A stretch of 64,000 nucleotides of DNA, taken from an uncultured Anaerolineae bacterium (GTDB lineage: Bacteria > Chloroflexota > Anaerolineae > Aggregatilineales > Phototrophicaceae). Under the pieces are notes generated by a model, which worked only from the letters and a program-made list of their open reading frames with translations, was not told the origin of the DNA and made no database searches. Position numbers and translations under genes: made by a program. The DNA lies in the NCBI GenBank assembly GCA_937995825.1, contig CALKJO010000002.1, positions 310,001-374,000 on the forward strand, written 5' to 3'. Positions 49,856-59,650 of this stretch are shown in pieces (the stretch's first letter is position 1; each line of letters begins with the position of its first letter).

Positions 49856-51775
49856 TCATAAGCGCGGACGCGGGATGTTGGGCGGGCGGCTGCCTGCACC
49901 TGGCGGGGGCGGCGGCGGCGCGGCAATTCCCCCACTCGGATCGAAGAAGGGTAGGCTGGTGGGGCGCGCGGGCGGCGGCGCGCTGGGCGCGGCGGGTGGC
50001 GCGCTGGAGGGGCGCACGGGCGGCGGCGCGCTGGGCGGTGGATTGGCGCAGCCTAGCGAGGGCGCACTCGGCGCGGGCTGTCCCTGCTGCGTCTGCTGAG
50101 TGCGGTTGGCTTCATGGTAGGCGCGCAGATATTCAACGATGGCATCGCGCTCGGACTGCGCTTCCCACTGCTGAGCGCGATTTTTCAGCTCCGCCTGACG
50201 GCGCGAAATCTCCGCGTGGAGTTCCTGCGGGGCGTAGATCGGGGCGATGATCTTGGGCTTGCCCGCCCCGATCAAAAAGATGCGGACTTCGCCGCGATTG
50301 AGCAAACTGTTGACCAAGCCCTGCACATCCGAGATGACATTGTCGATCTGAGTCAAACTGATCTGGTCGATCTCGTTTTGCAGCCAGAGCGGGCGCTTGT
50401 GGACGATCGTGATCGTCTGCGGATTGATCGTGATCGTGTCATTGCGCCAGTCCCAGTCCGCCATATAGAACCAGACCACCGCAAACAGCAGCACCGCGAC
50501 CCCCAGCGACAGCGCGATGATCGGCGTGACCGCGCCGCCGAAGATCGATACGCCGGCAATGGCGGTGATGATCCCGATCAGTCCGAGGACGAGAGCGATG
50601 GCGGGCAGCGCGATATACGCCAGCCAGACGGTGAAGTGCTTGCGATAAACCGTCTCGCCCGCTTCATTGATGAAGCGCGTGCGCGCAATCGCGAGTCCCT
50701 GCATCCCGCTGCGCCGGACGCTCTCGCCAGAGCCGCCGCCCACGCCCCCGCCAGCCAGAGAAATGTAGGGCGAGTTGGTCGAAAGTCCTGTACCATCGCT
50801 GATGCCAAGCGCGCGTTCAATGTCGGCGCGGATGTTGAGCTGACTGCGCTGGCGCGTGAGCTGCTGGAAGCGGTCGCGCTCAACAAAGATCGCCGACTGC
50901 ACTGCGCGTGGATTCGGCATAAAAGGCGCTTCTAAACTGCCCGTCTCGCCCGCTGTCCTGACGAACACCGTCCCGTAGCCAAACAGCCGCGCCATCAGAT
51001 CGGCGGGGGGAATCTCCGACCGCACTTCAACGACGCGCTCCAGCGGGATTTCGCTCAGCGAGCGGGTGAAGGTGAGCAGATTGTTATGCACCTTGACGAT
51101 GCGCTCACTGGTCAGGATGAGCGCGTCGTCGCGCCATTCAAAATACAGATAGGCGATGCCCGCCACCACGATCACCAGCGCCAACCCGCCCAGCGCCAGC
51201 GCAACTGTTGGCGTTGTGGCGCTGAGGAAGACCGCCGCCGCGCCAACCGCGCCGCCGATGATGACTGGGATCGGAATCTGGCGAATCCAGACCCATTGAT
51301 GCAGCCGCCAGGCATGGATGATCGTCTCTGTCGGGCGCTGTCCGGTAAGAAGCTGGCGCGCCAGTGCCAGCTCTTCCGCCTTCAGATGACTGCGCAGATT
51401 GGGCTGAGTCGACGGCTGCGCATTGAGCGCGGCGTCCATGCGCGCGCGCGACAAAAACAGCACCACCGATGGCTCCAGCACGCGCAGTGTCGCGCTTTCG
51501 ATCATCGGCTCATTGAGCGCTGCCTCGTTGATATACTGCCCGCCGCCGACTAGACCAAGCTGCTGCTCACCCTGCGGCGTCTGGCGTGTCAGCAGCGCCT
51601 TGCCGGAGACAAAGACGAACATCCCCTGCGTCGGCTGCCCCTGCGCAAAGACGATTTCGCCCGGCTCAAAGCGCCGCACCTGAAACGCGGTCGAGAGCGC
51701 GCTGAGCTGCTCCGGCGAAAGCCGCTCAAACAGCGGGATACTGCGGATGTGATTGAGGACAAATCGGTCGGTCAT
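49856..51775 (-). CDS. cyclic nucleotide-binding domain + bacterial PH-like (bPH2/DUF304) membrane protein with Pro-rich C-terminus
   Basis: MTDRFVLNHIRSIPLFERLSPEQLSALSTAFQVRRFEPGEIVFAQGQPTQGMFVFVSG; two TM-pair + LTSERIVKVHNNLLTFTRSLSEIPLERVVEV / INPQTITIVHKRPLWLQNEIDQISLTQIDNV modules; PPPPPPG tail. Confidence 0.8.
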   Translation of the reverse strand: MTDRFVLNHIRSIPLFERLSPEQLSALSTAFQVRRFEPGEIVFAQGQPTQGMFVFVSGKALLTRQTPQGEQQLGLVGGGQYINEAALNEPMIESATLRVLEPSVVLFLSRARMDAALNAQPSTQPNLRSHLKAEELALARQLLTGQRPTETIIHAWRLHQWVWIRQIPIPVIIGGAVGAAAVFLSATTPTVALALGGLALVIVVAGIAYLYFEWRDDALILTSERIVKVHNNLLTFTRSLSEIPLERVVEVRSEIPPADLMARLFGYGTVFVRTAGETGSLEAPFMPNPRAVQSAIFVERDRFQQLTRQRSQLNIRADIERALGISDGTGLSTNSPYISLAGGGVGGGSGESVRRSGMQGLAIARTRFINEAGETVYRKHFTVWLAYIALPAIALVLGLIGIITAIAGVSIFGGAVTPIIALSLGVAVLLFAVVWFYMADWDWRNDTITINPQTITIVHKRPLWLQNEIDQISLTQIDNVISDVQGLVNSLLNRGEVRIFLIGAGKPKIIAPIYAPQELHAEISRRQAELKNRAQQWEAQSERDAIVEYLRAYHEANRTQQTQQGQPAPSAPSLGCANPPPSAPPPVRPSSAPPAAPSAPPPARPTSLPFFDPSGGIAAPPPPPPGAGSRPPNIPRPRL

Positions 51776-51870
51776 GGCGATGCGATTCCGGCTTTTGCAG
51801 ATCATTGTACTCGTTTTTGGGGCGGAATTGACGATCAGGGGGCGATTTGCTATGCTAAAGTCGCACAGAT

Positions 51871-51956
51871 GGGGCAGTGGCGGAACGGCAGACGCAGCAG
51901 ACTTAAAATCTGAAGCCTGAAAGGGCGTGTGGGTTCGAATCCCACCTGCCTCACCA
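51871..51956 (+). tRNA. tRNA-Leu (anticodon TAA), CCA encoded
   Basis: Acceptor GGGGCAG / CTGCCTC, anticodon loop CTTAAAA, long variable arm, T-arm GTGGGTTCGAATCCCAC, CCA. Confidence 0.93.
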
Positions 51957-52448
51957 GATTGGACGTAGTCCGAACATTGACCAGCCATCGCGCTGGCATT
52001 TTTTCCCGCAACTGCACCACCGCCTGTCACATGCCGCAGGTAAAAGAAGGAGGAAGTAATTCCAGCCGGACGATCATTCCCTCGATGCTGTACCTGCAGC
52101 AGGTGGGTATGGATCGCATTCGTGCGATCCCGCGCGGCATCGGGTCGGGGATGGGTAAAACCACACCGCCGCGCTCTTCAGGGGTATTCTTCCGCGTTCC
52201 AAGCTGGCGATCGACACTTTTGGCGATTCCATGCCGCTGATGGAGAAGTCATTCAGGACAAGCGCCGGCGGTTCCGCTGTACAAGGTGTTCAACTGCCTT
52301 CTCTTCCGCCAGCGGGGATGGAAGCTTGCGCGTCTGGTCAGCGTGCGCTAAAGCCAAATCTTTATTCAGGGTGTTTTGATTTGTAGTGTATAGTTCATAT
52401 ATCATATGCGATTCAAATAATTTTGAGGTTTATTCAAAGGTGAAGATC

Positions 52449-52964
52449 ATGCCAACTGCCACACCCTACGCCGACATGGAAGTGAACGGAGCATATCTGC
52501 TGGGTCTGATCAACTCGCTGAACGAAGAGGATGTCAAGCCATTTCGCGAGCGCCATCACCTCACCGAGATCGACGCGGAGAAGTGGTATCCGGCTCAGCA
52601 GGTGATCGATTTCTACAACGACATCGCCAATGCGCCTGGGGGCATGTTCAATCTGATCGCTATCGGCATCAATGTGGTGATGCAGCTTCCCTATCCGCCG
52701 TCTGTGAAGACCTTGCAGGACGCCATCGCCGCTGCGGACGCGATCAATCGAGGGGCTTGGCGCGGCGGGGATGCGCCGGAATTGAAAATCGAGATGCTGG
52801 ATGAGCGCCATGTGCGTTTCCGGTTTCGCAATGTGCCGTTCCCTACGGATTTGATCTATGGGCTTTGCTTCGGATTGGTCAAGCGCTTCTCCCCGCCCAA
52901 CACCCATTTTTACGTCACCCAAACGACTGAAGAGGATACCTACATCTACAATCTATCGTGGTGA
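52449..52964 (+). CDS. hypothetical protein, possibly HNOB/V4R-like sensory fold
   Basis: YPAQQVIDFYNDIANAPGGMFNLIAIGINV ... RHVRFRFRNVPFPTDLIYGLCFGLVKRF; ATG at 52449. Confidence 0.5.
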   Translation: MPTATPYADMEVNGAYLLGLINSLNEEDVKPFRERHHLTEIDAEKWYPAQQVIDFYNDIANAPGGMFNLIAIGINVVMQLPYPPSVKTLQDAIAAADAINRGAWRGGDAPELKIEMLDERHVRFRFRNVPFPTDLIYGLCFGLVKRFSPPNTHFYVTQTTEEDTYIYNLSW

Positions 52965-52976
52965 CGTGCCGCCTTT

Positions 52977-53738
<762 letters not shown>

Positions 53739-53740
53739 GT

Positions 53741-55870
53741 TTATCGCAGCGCCTCAGCGATGATATTGATATTACGGCGCATCATGCCGAGGTAGGTCTC
53801 CGCGCCCGAACCCGCCGGACCGAGTCCATGTGTGAACAGTGGATCAGCCAGCATCACGCCCGCTTCGTCGGCGATCTGCTGCATCAGCGCCGGATTGCCG
53901 ACGGTCTCGACGAAGATCGCCGGGATGCCCGTTTCGCGAATTTCCTCGATCACCAGCGCGATCTGCCCCGCCGCCGGTTCCGCGCCGGTAGTCACTGCCC
54001 CAAGCGCCGAGTCGAGCAGGGTGAAGCCGTAATCGCGGGCAAAATAGGCGAACAGCTCATGCGTCGTCACCAGCACGCGGTTCGCTTCCGGAATGGTCGC
54101 CACCTGCTCGCGGATATAGGCATCCAGCTCCAGCAGCTCGACGATGTACGCTTCTGCGTTCGCCGCATAGACCGCCGCGTTCGCCGGATCAGCCGCCATC
54201 AGCGCATCGCGCACATTTTCCGTCATGATGACAACATTCAGCGGCGACATCCAGGTGTGCGGGTCGAACTCGCCGTGTGCATGATCATCATGGGCGTGAT
54301 CGCCTTCGCCGTCAAGTTCGCTTTCGGCGGTCATGCCGAACACTGCCATGTTGGCGGGCTTGCCGCCGACGAAGACGCGCATGTCGGTGATCGCCATCGT
54401 CTCCAGGTCAACCGCGCGGATGTCGCCTGGCAGTGGCTCGCTGACATAAACCATGTGACCGTTGGTGACGAACGTCGGGCGGGCGGCGGCGCGACCGCTG
54501 GCGGGAGCCGTGAACGGATCGACCACCTGCACCGTGCCTTCGATCTCGCCCGTCGCGATGTCGATCACGTGCAGATTGCCGTCCATCGTCAGCGCGACGA
54601 CTTTCGATGGGTCCTCGCCGTGATACTGGAAGCGCCAGATGCGCTGACCGGCATCCAGCACCACCGCCGACTCGCCGGCGACTGGATCGATGCGGACGAT
54701 GGCATTGCGCCCGTAATTGCCCAGCAGGAATTGAGCGCCATCGACATAATAAAGCGTGCCGGTGCGCAGATCGGGGTTGGCGGTCGGGTTGGCGATCTTG
54801 CGCGAGACGAATGCATCGCCATCGCGCTCGATCAGCAGCACGCCGTCCGAACAGCCGAACGCCACACCGTCATCGCTGTACGCGGCTTCGCCATGCAGAC
54901 CTGGGCATTCCGGGAAGCTCTGAAGAATCTCGCTGTCCATGTTCATGACATCGACGCCAATCGGCAGGCTGCTGTTCATATCCTCCATGTTCGGGCTGGA
55001 GATCAGCACCACATCGCCCAGCGGCACGGCAACGCCGTGATGGGCGCGGGCGGTCGCCACCGTGATGATCGCCTCAGACGGATCGAACAGGTAGTTCTGC
55101 GTGAAGATCGACGCCGTGCCGTCCCCATCGTTGAAGATGGCGATCTGGTCATGGTGCGTCACGAAGTGGATCGGGGTTGAACCGGGAATGTCAACGCCCA
55201 ACAGCGCCGGACGCCCGAACTCGGCATGGAAGTGGTCATCGTGCGCCACCATCGACACGCCGCTGTCGATCACATTGGTGACGCCGCCGGTCATCTGCAC
55301 GGCAAAGGCATAGCGCCCATTCGGCGAAGGATAGAGGTTCGGGCGAGCGGTCAGCTCGAAGGTGGCGATCACTTCATTGGAGCGCAGGTCGATCACATGC
55401 ACCGTGCCGCTCTCGAAGTCGTTGACGATCAGGCGCGCGCCGACCATCGAATCGTCCTCCATGAAGCCGCCGTGATGATGATCCCTGTCATGAGCGTGAT
55501 TGTGGTCATGATGCCCCGCGAATTCCAGCACGTCAACCCCATCGCTGACCGCGACGCGCAGCGCCGTTGAGCCGGAGGATTCATACAGTGCGTCGATCCA
55601 CGGTTCCAGTTCCAGCCCGTTCTCAAACAGGATGTCGGCTTGTGCCAGCGCGATCAAGTCCTGCGGCGTGGGTTCATACACATGCGGATCGCCATCCCCG
55701 CCGACCAGCACGGTCAGTGAAACGTTCTCGCCGCCTACGATCTCGACGATTTCCCCAAGAATGCTGTACGTGGCGACCACCTTCAGCGGCGCGTCCTGCG
55801 CGCTGCTCAGCGGCGCACTGAGCGCCAGAAGTGCCAACAAAACCAGAACCAACATACGACGTAATGCCAT
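53741..55870 (-). CDS. ZnuA/AztC-type metal-binding SBP with inserted AztD-like beta-propeller
   Basis: N-lobe KVVATYSILGEIVEIVGGENVSLTVLVGGDGDPHVYEPTPQD; His loop GHHDHNHAHDRDHHHGG; propeller-like insert VGARLIVNDFESGTVHVIDLRSNEVIATFELT...; second His loop GDHAHDDHAHGEFDPHTWMSP and ZnuA C-lobe. Confidence 0.85.
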   Translation of the reverse strand: MALRRMLVLVLLALLALSAPLSSAQDAPLKVVATYSILGEIVEIVGGENVSLTVLVGGDGDPHVYEPTPQDLIALAQADILFENGLELEPWIDALYESSGSTALRVAVSDGVDVLEFAGHHDHNHAHDRDHHHGGFMEDDSMVGARLIVNDFESGTVHVIDLRSNEVIATFELTARPNLYPSPNGRYAFAVQMTGGVTNVIDSGVSMVAHDDHFHAEFGRPALLGVDIPGSTPIHFVTHHDQIAIFNDGDGTASIFTQNYLFDPSEAIITVATARAHHGVAVPLGDVVLISSPNMEDMNSSLPIGVDVMNMDSEILQSFPECPGLHGEAAYSDDGVAFGCSDGVLLIERDGDAFVSRKIANPTANPDLRTGTLYYVDGAQFLLGNYGRNAIVRIDPVAGESAVVLDAGQRIWRFQYHGEDPSKVVALTMDGNLHVIDIATGEIEGTVQVVDPFTAPASGRAAARPTFVTNGHMVYVSEPLPGDIRAVDLETMAITDMRVFVGGKPANMAVFGMTAESELDGEGDHAHDDHAHGEFDPHTWMSPLNVVIMTENVRDALMAADPANAAVYAANAEAYIVELLELDAYIREQVATIPEANRVLVTTHELFAYFARDYGFTLLDSALGAVTTGAEPAAGQIALVIEEIRETGIPAIFVETVGNPALMQQIADEAGVMLADPLFTHGLGPAGSGAETYLGMMRRNINIIAEALR

Positions 55871-55958
55871 GAACAGCCTCTCCTTGCTTCAAACTTACCT
55901 CTTAATGCTTGCAATGCATTCATCGATGCGCTGCTGAGTCAGTCAGCGCAAAACGTAT

Positions 55959-55973
55959 TGATACCATGTATCA
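55959..55973. promoter_or_regulatory. candidate Fur/Zur-family operator (7-1-7 palindrome)
   Basis: TGATACCATGTATCA; overlaps putative minus-strand promoter TTGTCA-17-TATCAA upstream of 53741..55870. Confidence 0.55.
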
Positions 55974-56060
55974 CTGAAGTTGACAAGGATGAACACGAAA
56001 GATGGGAGCGAAAGCGCGCTCCCATCGTATCGAAGGTGTAAAAGCGGCGTGCAGATGTTG

Positions 56061-56336
56061 TTAACTGCTTCGGCGGCTGTTCAGGAAGCGGCTGTAGCCG
56101 ATGTAGATCGCGGCGCAAACGACGGCGGTGACGATGGTGGCGATGATGGCAGTGCCGATTCCATCTAAAAGACCCGGCGGGCTGACGATTTCCTCTACGC
56201 CCGGATTAGCGCTCCAGAAAGTCACAATTGCGGCGTATGGCACCAGCAGCGCTACGAAAAAGGCGACAATCACCACCACGATCAACCCATAACGCAGCAG
56301 GCGAAGACGACCCTGAATGTCGGACTGACTAATCAT
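56061..56336 (-). CDS. small two-TM membrane protein
   Basis: MISQSDIQGRLRLLRYGLIVVVIVAFFVALLVPYAAIV ... GIGTAIIATIVTAVVCAAIYIGY; gaggaag RBS. Confidence 0.6.
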   Translation of the reverse strand: MISQSDIQGRLRLLRYGLIVVVIVAFFVALLVPYAAIVTFWSANPGVEEIVSPPGLLDGIGTAIIATIVTAVVCAAIYIGYSRFLNSRRSS

Positions 56337-56713
56337 GTGCTTCCTCCCCTTTTGTTATGTGTGAAGACAGCTCAGTCTGCAACAACATGAGCTACTATAT
56401 TTATTGTTAGGAGTTTTGGCGCTGATGTCAATTGGGTGATACCAGCGGGGCAAACGCTTGAAAATGACCACACGCAGAGGATGCGGAGAGTATAACAAAG
56501 GGGCGCCGGCTGATGGTGACCGTCCAATCAACGTGAAGAGAGTCTAATCGAACCCCAAACCCTCCCCGTTGCAACAATAGAATTCCTTCACTCCATTTCC
56601 TTTCCGCCGCGGAGGCTAACGGCACTTCCAGCCAAGAGAATAACGGTTGGTAGTTCGTTGGTTTCGCAGATGGTTTCGTTCAACTTTTTCAGTTTGCGCA
56701 GGAACACCCAATC

Positions 56714-57052
56714 GTGACTCGCGCTTTTGTATTCACCAACCACAAAGGGGGCATCGGCAAGTCCACGTCCGCCACCAATATCGCGCTCGGCATCGCCGGG
56801 ATGCTGCAGCGCGCTGGCGCTCCCAATGCGCGTGTGCTGCTGATTGATACCGAAGCGTGCTGGAGCTGCTGCCGAACGCTGGCGGCGAAGGTCGCACAAG
56901 TGATCAGCGCGACCACGCCGCAGGAACTGGCACGAGCGCTCATGCGCCAGGAATCAGATCAGGCATCAGCGCACGCTGACCAGATGCGCACGCTCCCATC
57001 CCCGCTGGCGGAGGCGAGTTCGCGTCCATCCGGCGACCAGGCGAGGTCATAA
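56714..57052 (+). pseudogene. 5' fragment of ParA-like ATPase
   Basis: GTG/ATG-like start, FVFTNHKGGIGKSTSATNIALGIA deviant Walker A and VLLIDTE, then non-homologous sequence running into the antisense WD40 gene. Confidence 0.55.
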
Positions 57053-58704
57053 TTGTAGCCAGTATGCCCGCGCAGGATGACCAACTGCTCCCCTGAGACG
57101 ACATCGAAAATGCGCACTGATCTGCCCTGTCCGGTGGCGGCGAGCAGCGCGCCGTCCGGTGAAAAGGCGACCGCCTGCGAATTCCAGATCAAATCGGTCA
57201 TGAAACGCTGCGTGCCCGTCTCGACATCCCACAAGCGGACGGTGTTATCGCCGCCGCCGGACGCGAGCAGGCGTCCATCGGGGCTGAACGCCATCGCGCG
57301 GATCGCCTGACCGCCGTGTCCCGCCAGCGTGGAGACCCGCGCGCCGGACGAGTCGGTGATGACGATCTCCGGCAGCGCCAGCGACGCAGTCAGCCGCCCA
57401 TCCGGGCTGGTGACGGCAGCGAGATTGCGCGCCTCGGTCGGCGGCAGCAGCTCGCCGGATGCGGCATCCCAGACGAACACATCGCGGTGCGCGCCCTGCG
57501 CGGTGATCTGCGCGCCGTCCGGGCTGATCTCCACATTGAGGACAGCCGCAACCCAGCCCGCAATCGGATAGCGCCGCTCCGCGCCCGTCGCGCGCTCCCA
57601 GACGATGATCTCCCTACCCCCGCCGCCCGCCGCCAGCCGCGCGCCGTCCGGCGAGTAAGTCAGCGCGTTGAAGCCGGTGTTGTACATGGGGGAGGTGTCC
57701 AGCAGCGCGCCCGACTCGGCGTCCCAGCGCCGCAGCGCGCCGTCGGTCGATCCGGTGATGAGCTGCGTCCCGTCCGCGCTGTAGACAATGCCCGCCACCT
57801 GCCATTCGCCATCGCTGAGCGAGTGGATCAGGTCGCCCGACGCCGTATCCCAGACGCGGATCAGCCCGCGCATCCCCGCCGCCGTCAGCCGCGCCCCATC
57901 CGGGCTGAACGCGATCTGCCGCGTCTCCTCCCCGAAGCGCAGGCTGAACCGCTCAGCGCCGGTCTCGGTCTCCCACACCCAGACATCGTGCGCGCCCGCC
58001 GCCAGCAGCCGCCCATCCTGGCTGAAGGCGAGCGCGCGCAGATGCAGCGAACCCGTGCTGAAGTCATAGAGCAGGCGTTCGTCCGCCGACAAGAGGACGA
58101 CGCGCCCGCTGCTGTCGCTGAAGGCGTAAAAGCGCCCATCGGGGGATGCCGCCACGCTGGTCATCCGGATCGTCCCCGTCCCGATCAGCGAATTGCGCCG
58201 CCAGCGCCGAATGACACCCGACGCTGCGTCCCAGATGCCCAGTCTGTTATCATGCCCGGCGGTGAAGGCGCGCGCGCCGTCCGCGCTGAAGGCGACATCG
58301 ACGATCCAGCCGTCATGACCGCGCAGCGTTGTCAGGATCGACTCGCTGGCGATGTCCCAGATGTGGGCGGTGTAGTCCCAACTCCCGCTGATCAGCCGCG
58401 TCCCGGTCGGGTCAAAGGCGGCTGCCGCTGTATCGTCGCTGTGACCACTCAGCAGGGTAAGCGGCTGCATCGTCGCGGCATCATGCAGCCAGACGCCGAT
58501 GGTGCTGGCGACCGCCAGCGTTTGCCCATCCGGGCTAAGCGCCAGCCGTTTGATGATCCCGCGCCCGAACAGCGCCGTCTGGCGCATCTGCGCGGCATTG
58601 TCGATGGTGATGGGTGGACATTCGGCTTCGGCGGCGGACGGAGATGTCCAGAACGGAGAAAAAAAGACCGACAGGATCAGGAAAACTGTGCCTACTCGCA
58701 GCAT
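56959..58704 (-). CDS. secreted WD40-repeat protein
   Basis: Signal peptide; many SPDGRLLASGGGDNTVRLWDVETG-type repeats. Confidence 0.92.
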   Translation of the reverse strand: MLRVGTVFLILSVFFSPFWTSPSAAEAECPPITIDNAAQMRQTALFGRGIIKRLALSPDGQTLAVASTIGVWLHDAATMQPLTLLSGHSDDTAAAAFDPTGTRLISGSWDYTAHIWDIASESILTTLRGHDGWIVDVAFSADGARAFTAGHDNRLGIWDAASGVIRRWRRNSLIGTGTIRMTSVAASPDGRFYAFSDSSGRVVLLSADERLLYDFSTGSLHLRALAFSQDGRLLAAGAHDVWVWETETGAERFSLRFGEETRQIAFSPDGARLTAAGMRGLIRVWDTASGDLIHSLSDGEWQVAGIVYSADGTQLITGSTDGALRRWDAESGALLDTSPMYNTGFNALTYSPDGARLAAGGGGREIIVWERATGAERRYPIAGWVAAVLNVEISPDGAQITAQGAHRDVFVWDAASGELLPPTEARNLAAVTSPDGRLTASLALPEIVITDSSGARVSTLAGHGGQAIRAMAFSPDGRLLASGGGDNTVRLWDVETGTQRFMTDLIWNSQAVAFSPDGALLAATGQGRSVRIFDVVSGEQLVILRGHTGYNYDLAWSPDGRELASASGDGSVRIWSACADA

Positions 58705-58773
58705 GTGGACTGTACCTCCTGGCTATGAAGCCAGTGTAGCAGCAAAGCGCATTTTCCGCTTGCGCGCGGCGCA

Positions 58774-59436
58774 TCAGCCGGTGACCAGCGCCAGCGCCAT
58801 CCCGTCATAGCCCTTGCCCCCGACAAGCTGGATGATCGTCGCGGTGACGCGCGGTTCGGCGGCGAGCATGGCGTTGAAGGCGCGCACCCCCTGGACATTC
58901 GGGTCATCGCTGCTCACGTCGATCACCTTGCCATCGCGGATGACGTTGTCGGTGATGATCAGCCCGCCGCGCCGCGTCAGTTTGAGCGCCCATTCGAAAT
59001 AGGCGGGCGTGCTGGGCTTGTCGGCGTCGATGAAGACGAAATCGAAGGTCAGCCCTTCATCCGCCAGCGTCGGCAGGGTGTCGATGGCGCGTCCGACTCG
59101 GACCTCGGCAGTAGTGTCCACGCCGGCGCGGGCGAGGTTGGCGCGCGCGACTTCGGCATGGGCAGGGTTGACTTCGAGGCTGATCAGGCGTCCGTCGGGC
59201 GGGAGCGCGCGCGCCAGCCAGATCGTGCTGTAGCCGCCCAGCGTCCCGATTTCGAGGATGGTTTTCGCGCCGACGGCGCCCGCCAGCACACTCAGCAGCC
59301 TGCCCTGCGCTGCCGAGACCTGAATCGCCGGCAGACCGGCAGCGGCAGAGGCCGCAAGCGCGGCATCGAGAATCGGATCAGCGGGCAGCAGCCCGGCGAT
59401 ATAGTCATCCACCTGCGTCCAGATCGTCTGGGACAT
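58774..59436 (-). CDS. class I O-methyltransferase (COMT-like)
   Basis: ILEIGTLGGYSTIWLARALPPDGRLISLEVNPAHAEVARANL, FDFVFIDADKPSTPAYFEWAL, IITDNVIRDGKV. Confidence 0.9.
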   Translation of the reverse strand: MSQTIWTQVDDYIAGLLPADPILDAALAASAAAGLPAIQVSAAQGRLLSVLAGAVGAKTILEIGTLGGYSTIWLARALPPDGRLISLEVNPAHAEVARANLARAGVDTTAEVRVGRAIDTLPTLADEGLTFDFVFIDADKPSTPAYFEWALKLTRRGGLIITDNVIRDGKVIDVSSDDPNVQGVRAFNAMLAAEPRVTATIIQLVGGKGYDGMALALVTG

Positions 59437-59543
59437 GCGGCTTGCTCCTTGTGTATGTATCGTGTATGCATCAGATTCGCCGCAAGGATACGCCATTGCC
59501 CTTGACATCGCGAGGGGGACTCTGCTATAAATAAAAGCCATAG

Positions 59544-59615
59544 TCCACAGTAGCTCAACGGCAGAGCAATCGGCTGTTAACCGATGGGTTCCTGGTTCGA
59601 ATCCAGGCTGTGGAG
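59544..59615 (+). tRNA. tRNA-Asn (anticodon GTT)
   Basis: Acceptor TCCACAG/CTGTGGA, anticodon stem-loop ATCGG-CTGTTAA-CCGAT, T-arm CCTGGTTCGAATCCAGG. Confidence 0.95.
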
Positions 59616-59650
59616 CAAGCGTGGATTAGACTCGAACATTGTTCGGAGGA

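Noticed and set aside
51776-52030. N-terminal extension of the cNMP/PH gene ORF reading GEAGGIRTHTPFQASDFKSAASAVPPLPH
   Set aside because: This is the antisense translation of the tRNA-Leu gene, a well-known spurious annotation; the true start is the ATG at 51775.
57316-58728. 470-aa plus-strand ORF antisense to the WD40 gene
   Set aside because: Mirror of WD40 repeats, no recognisable domain, starts and ends follow the antisense gene.
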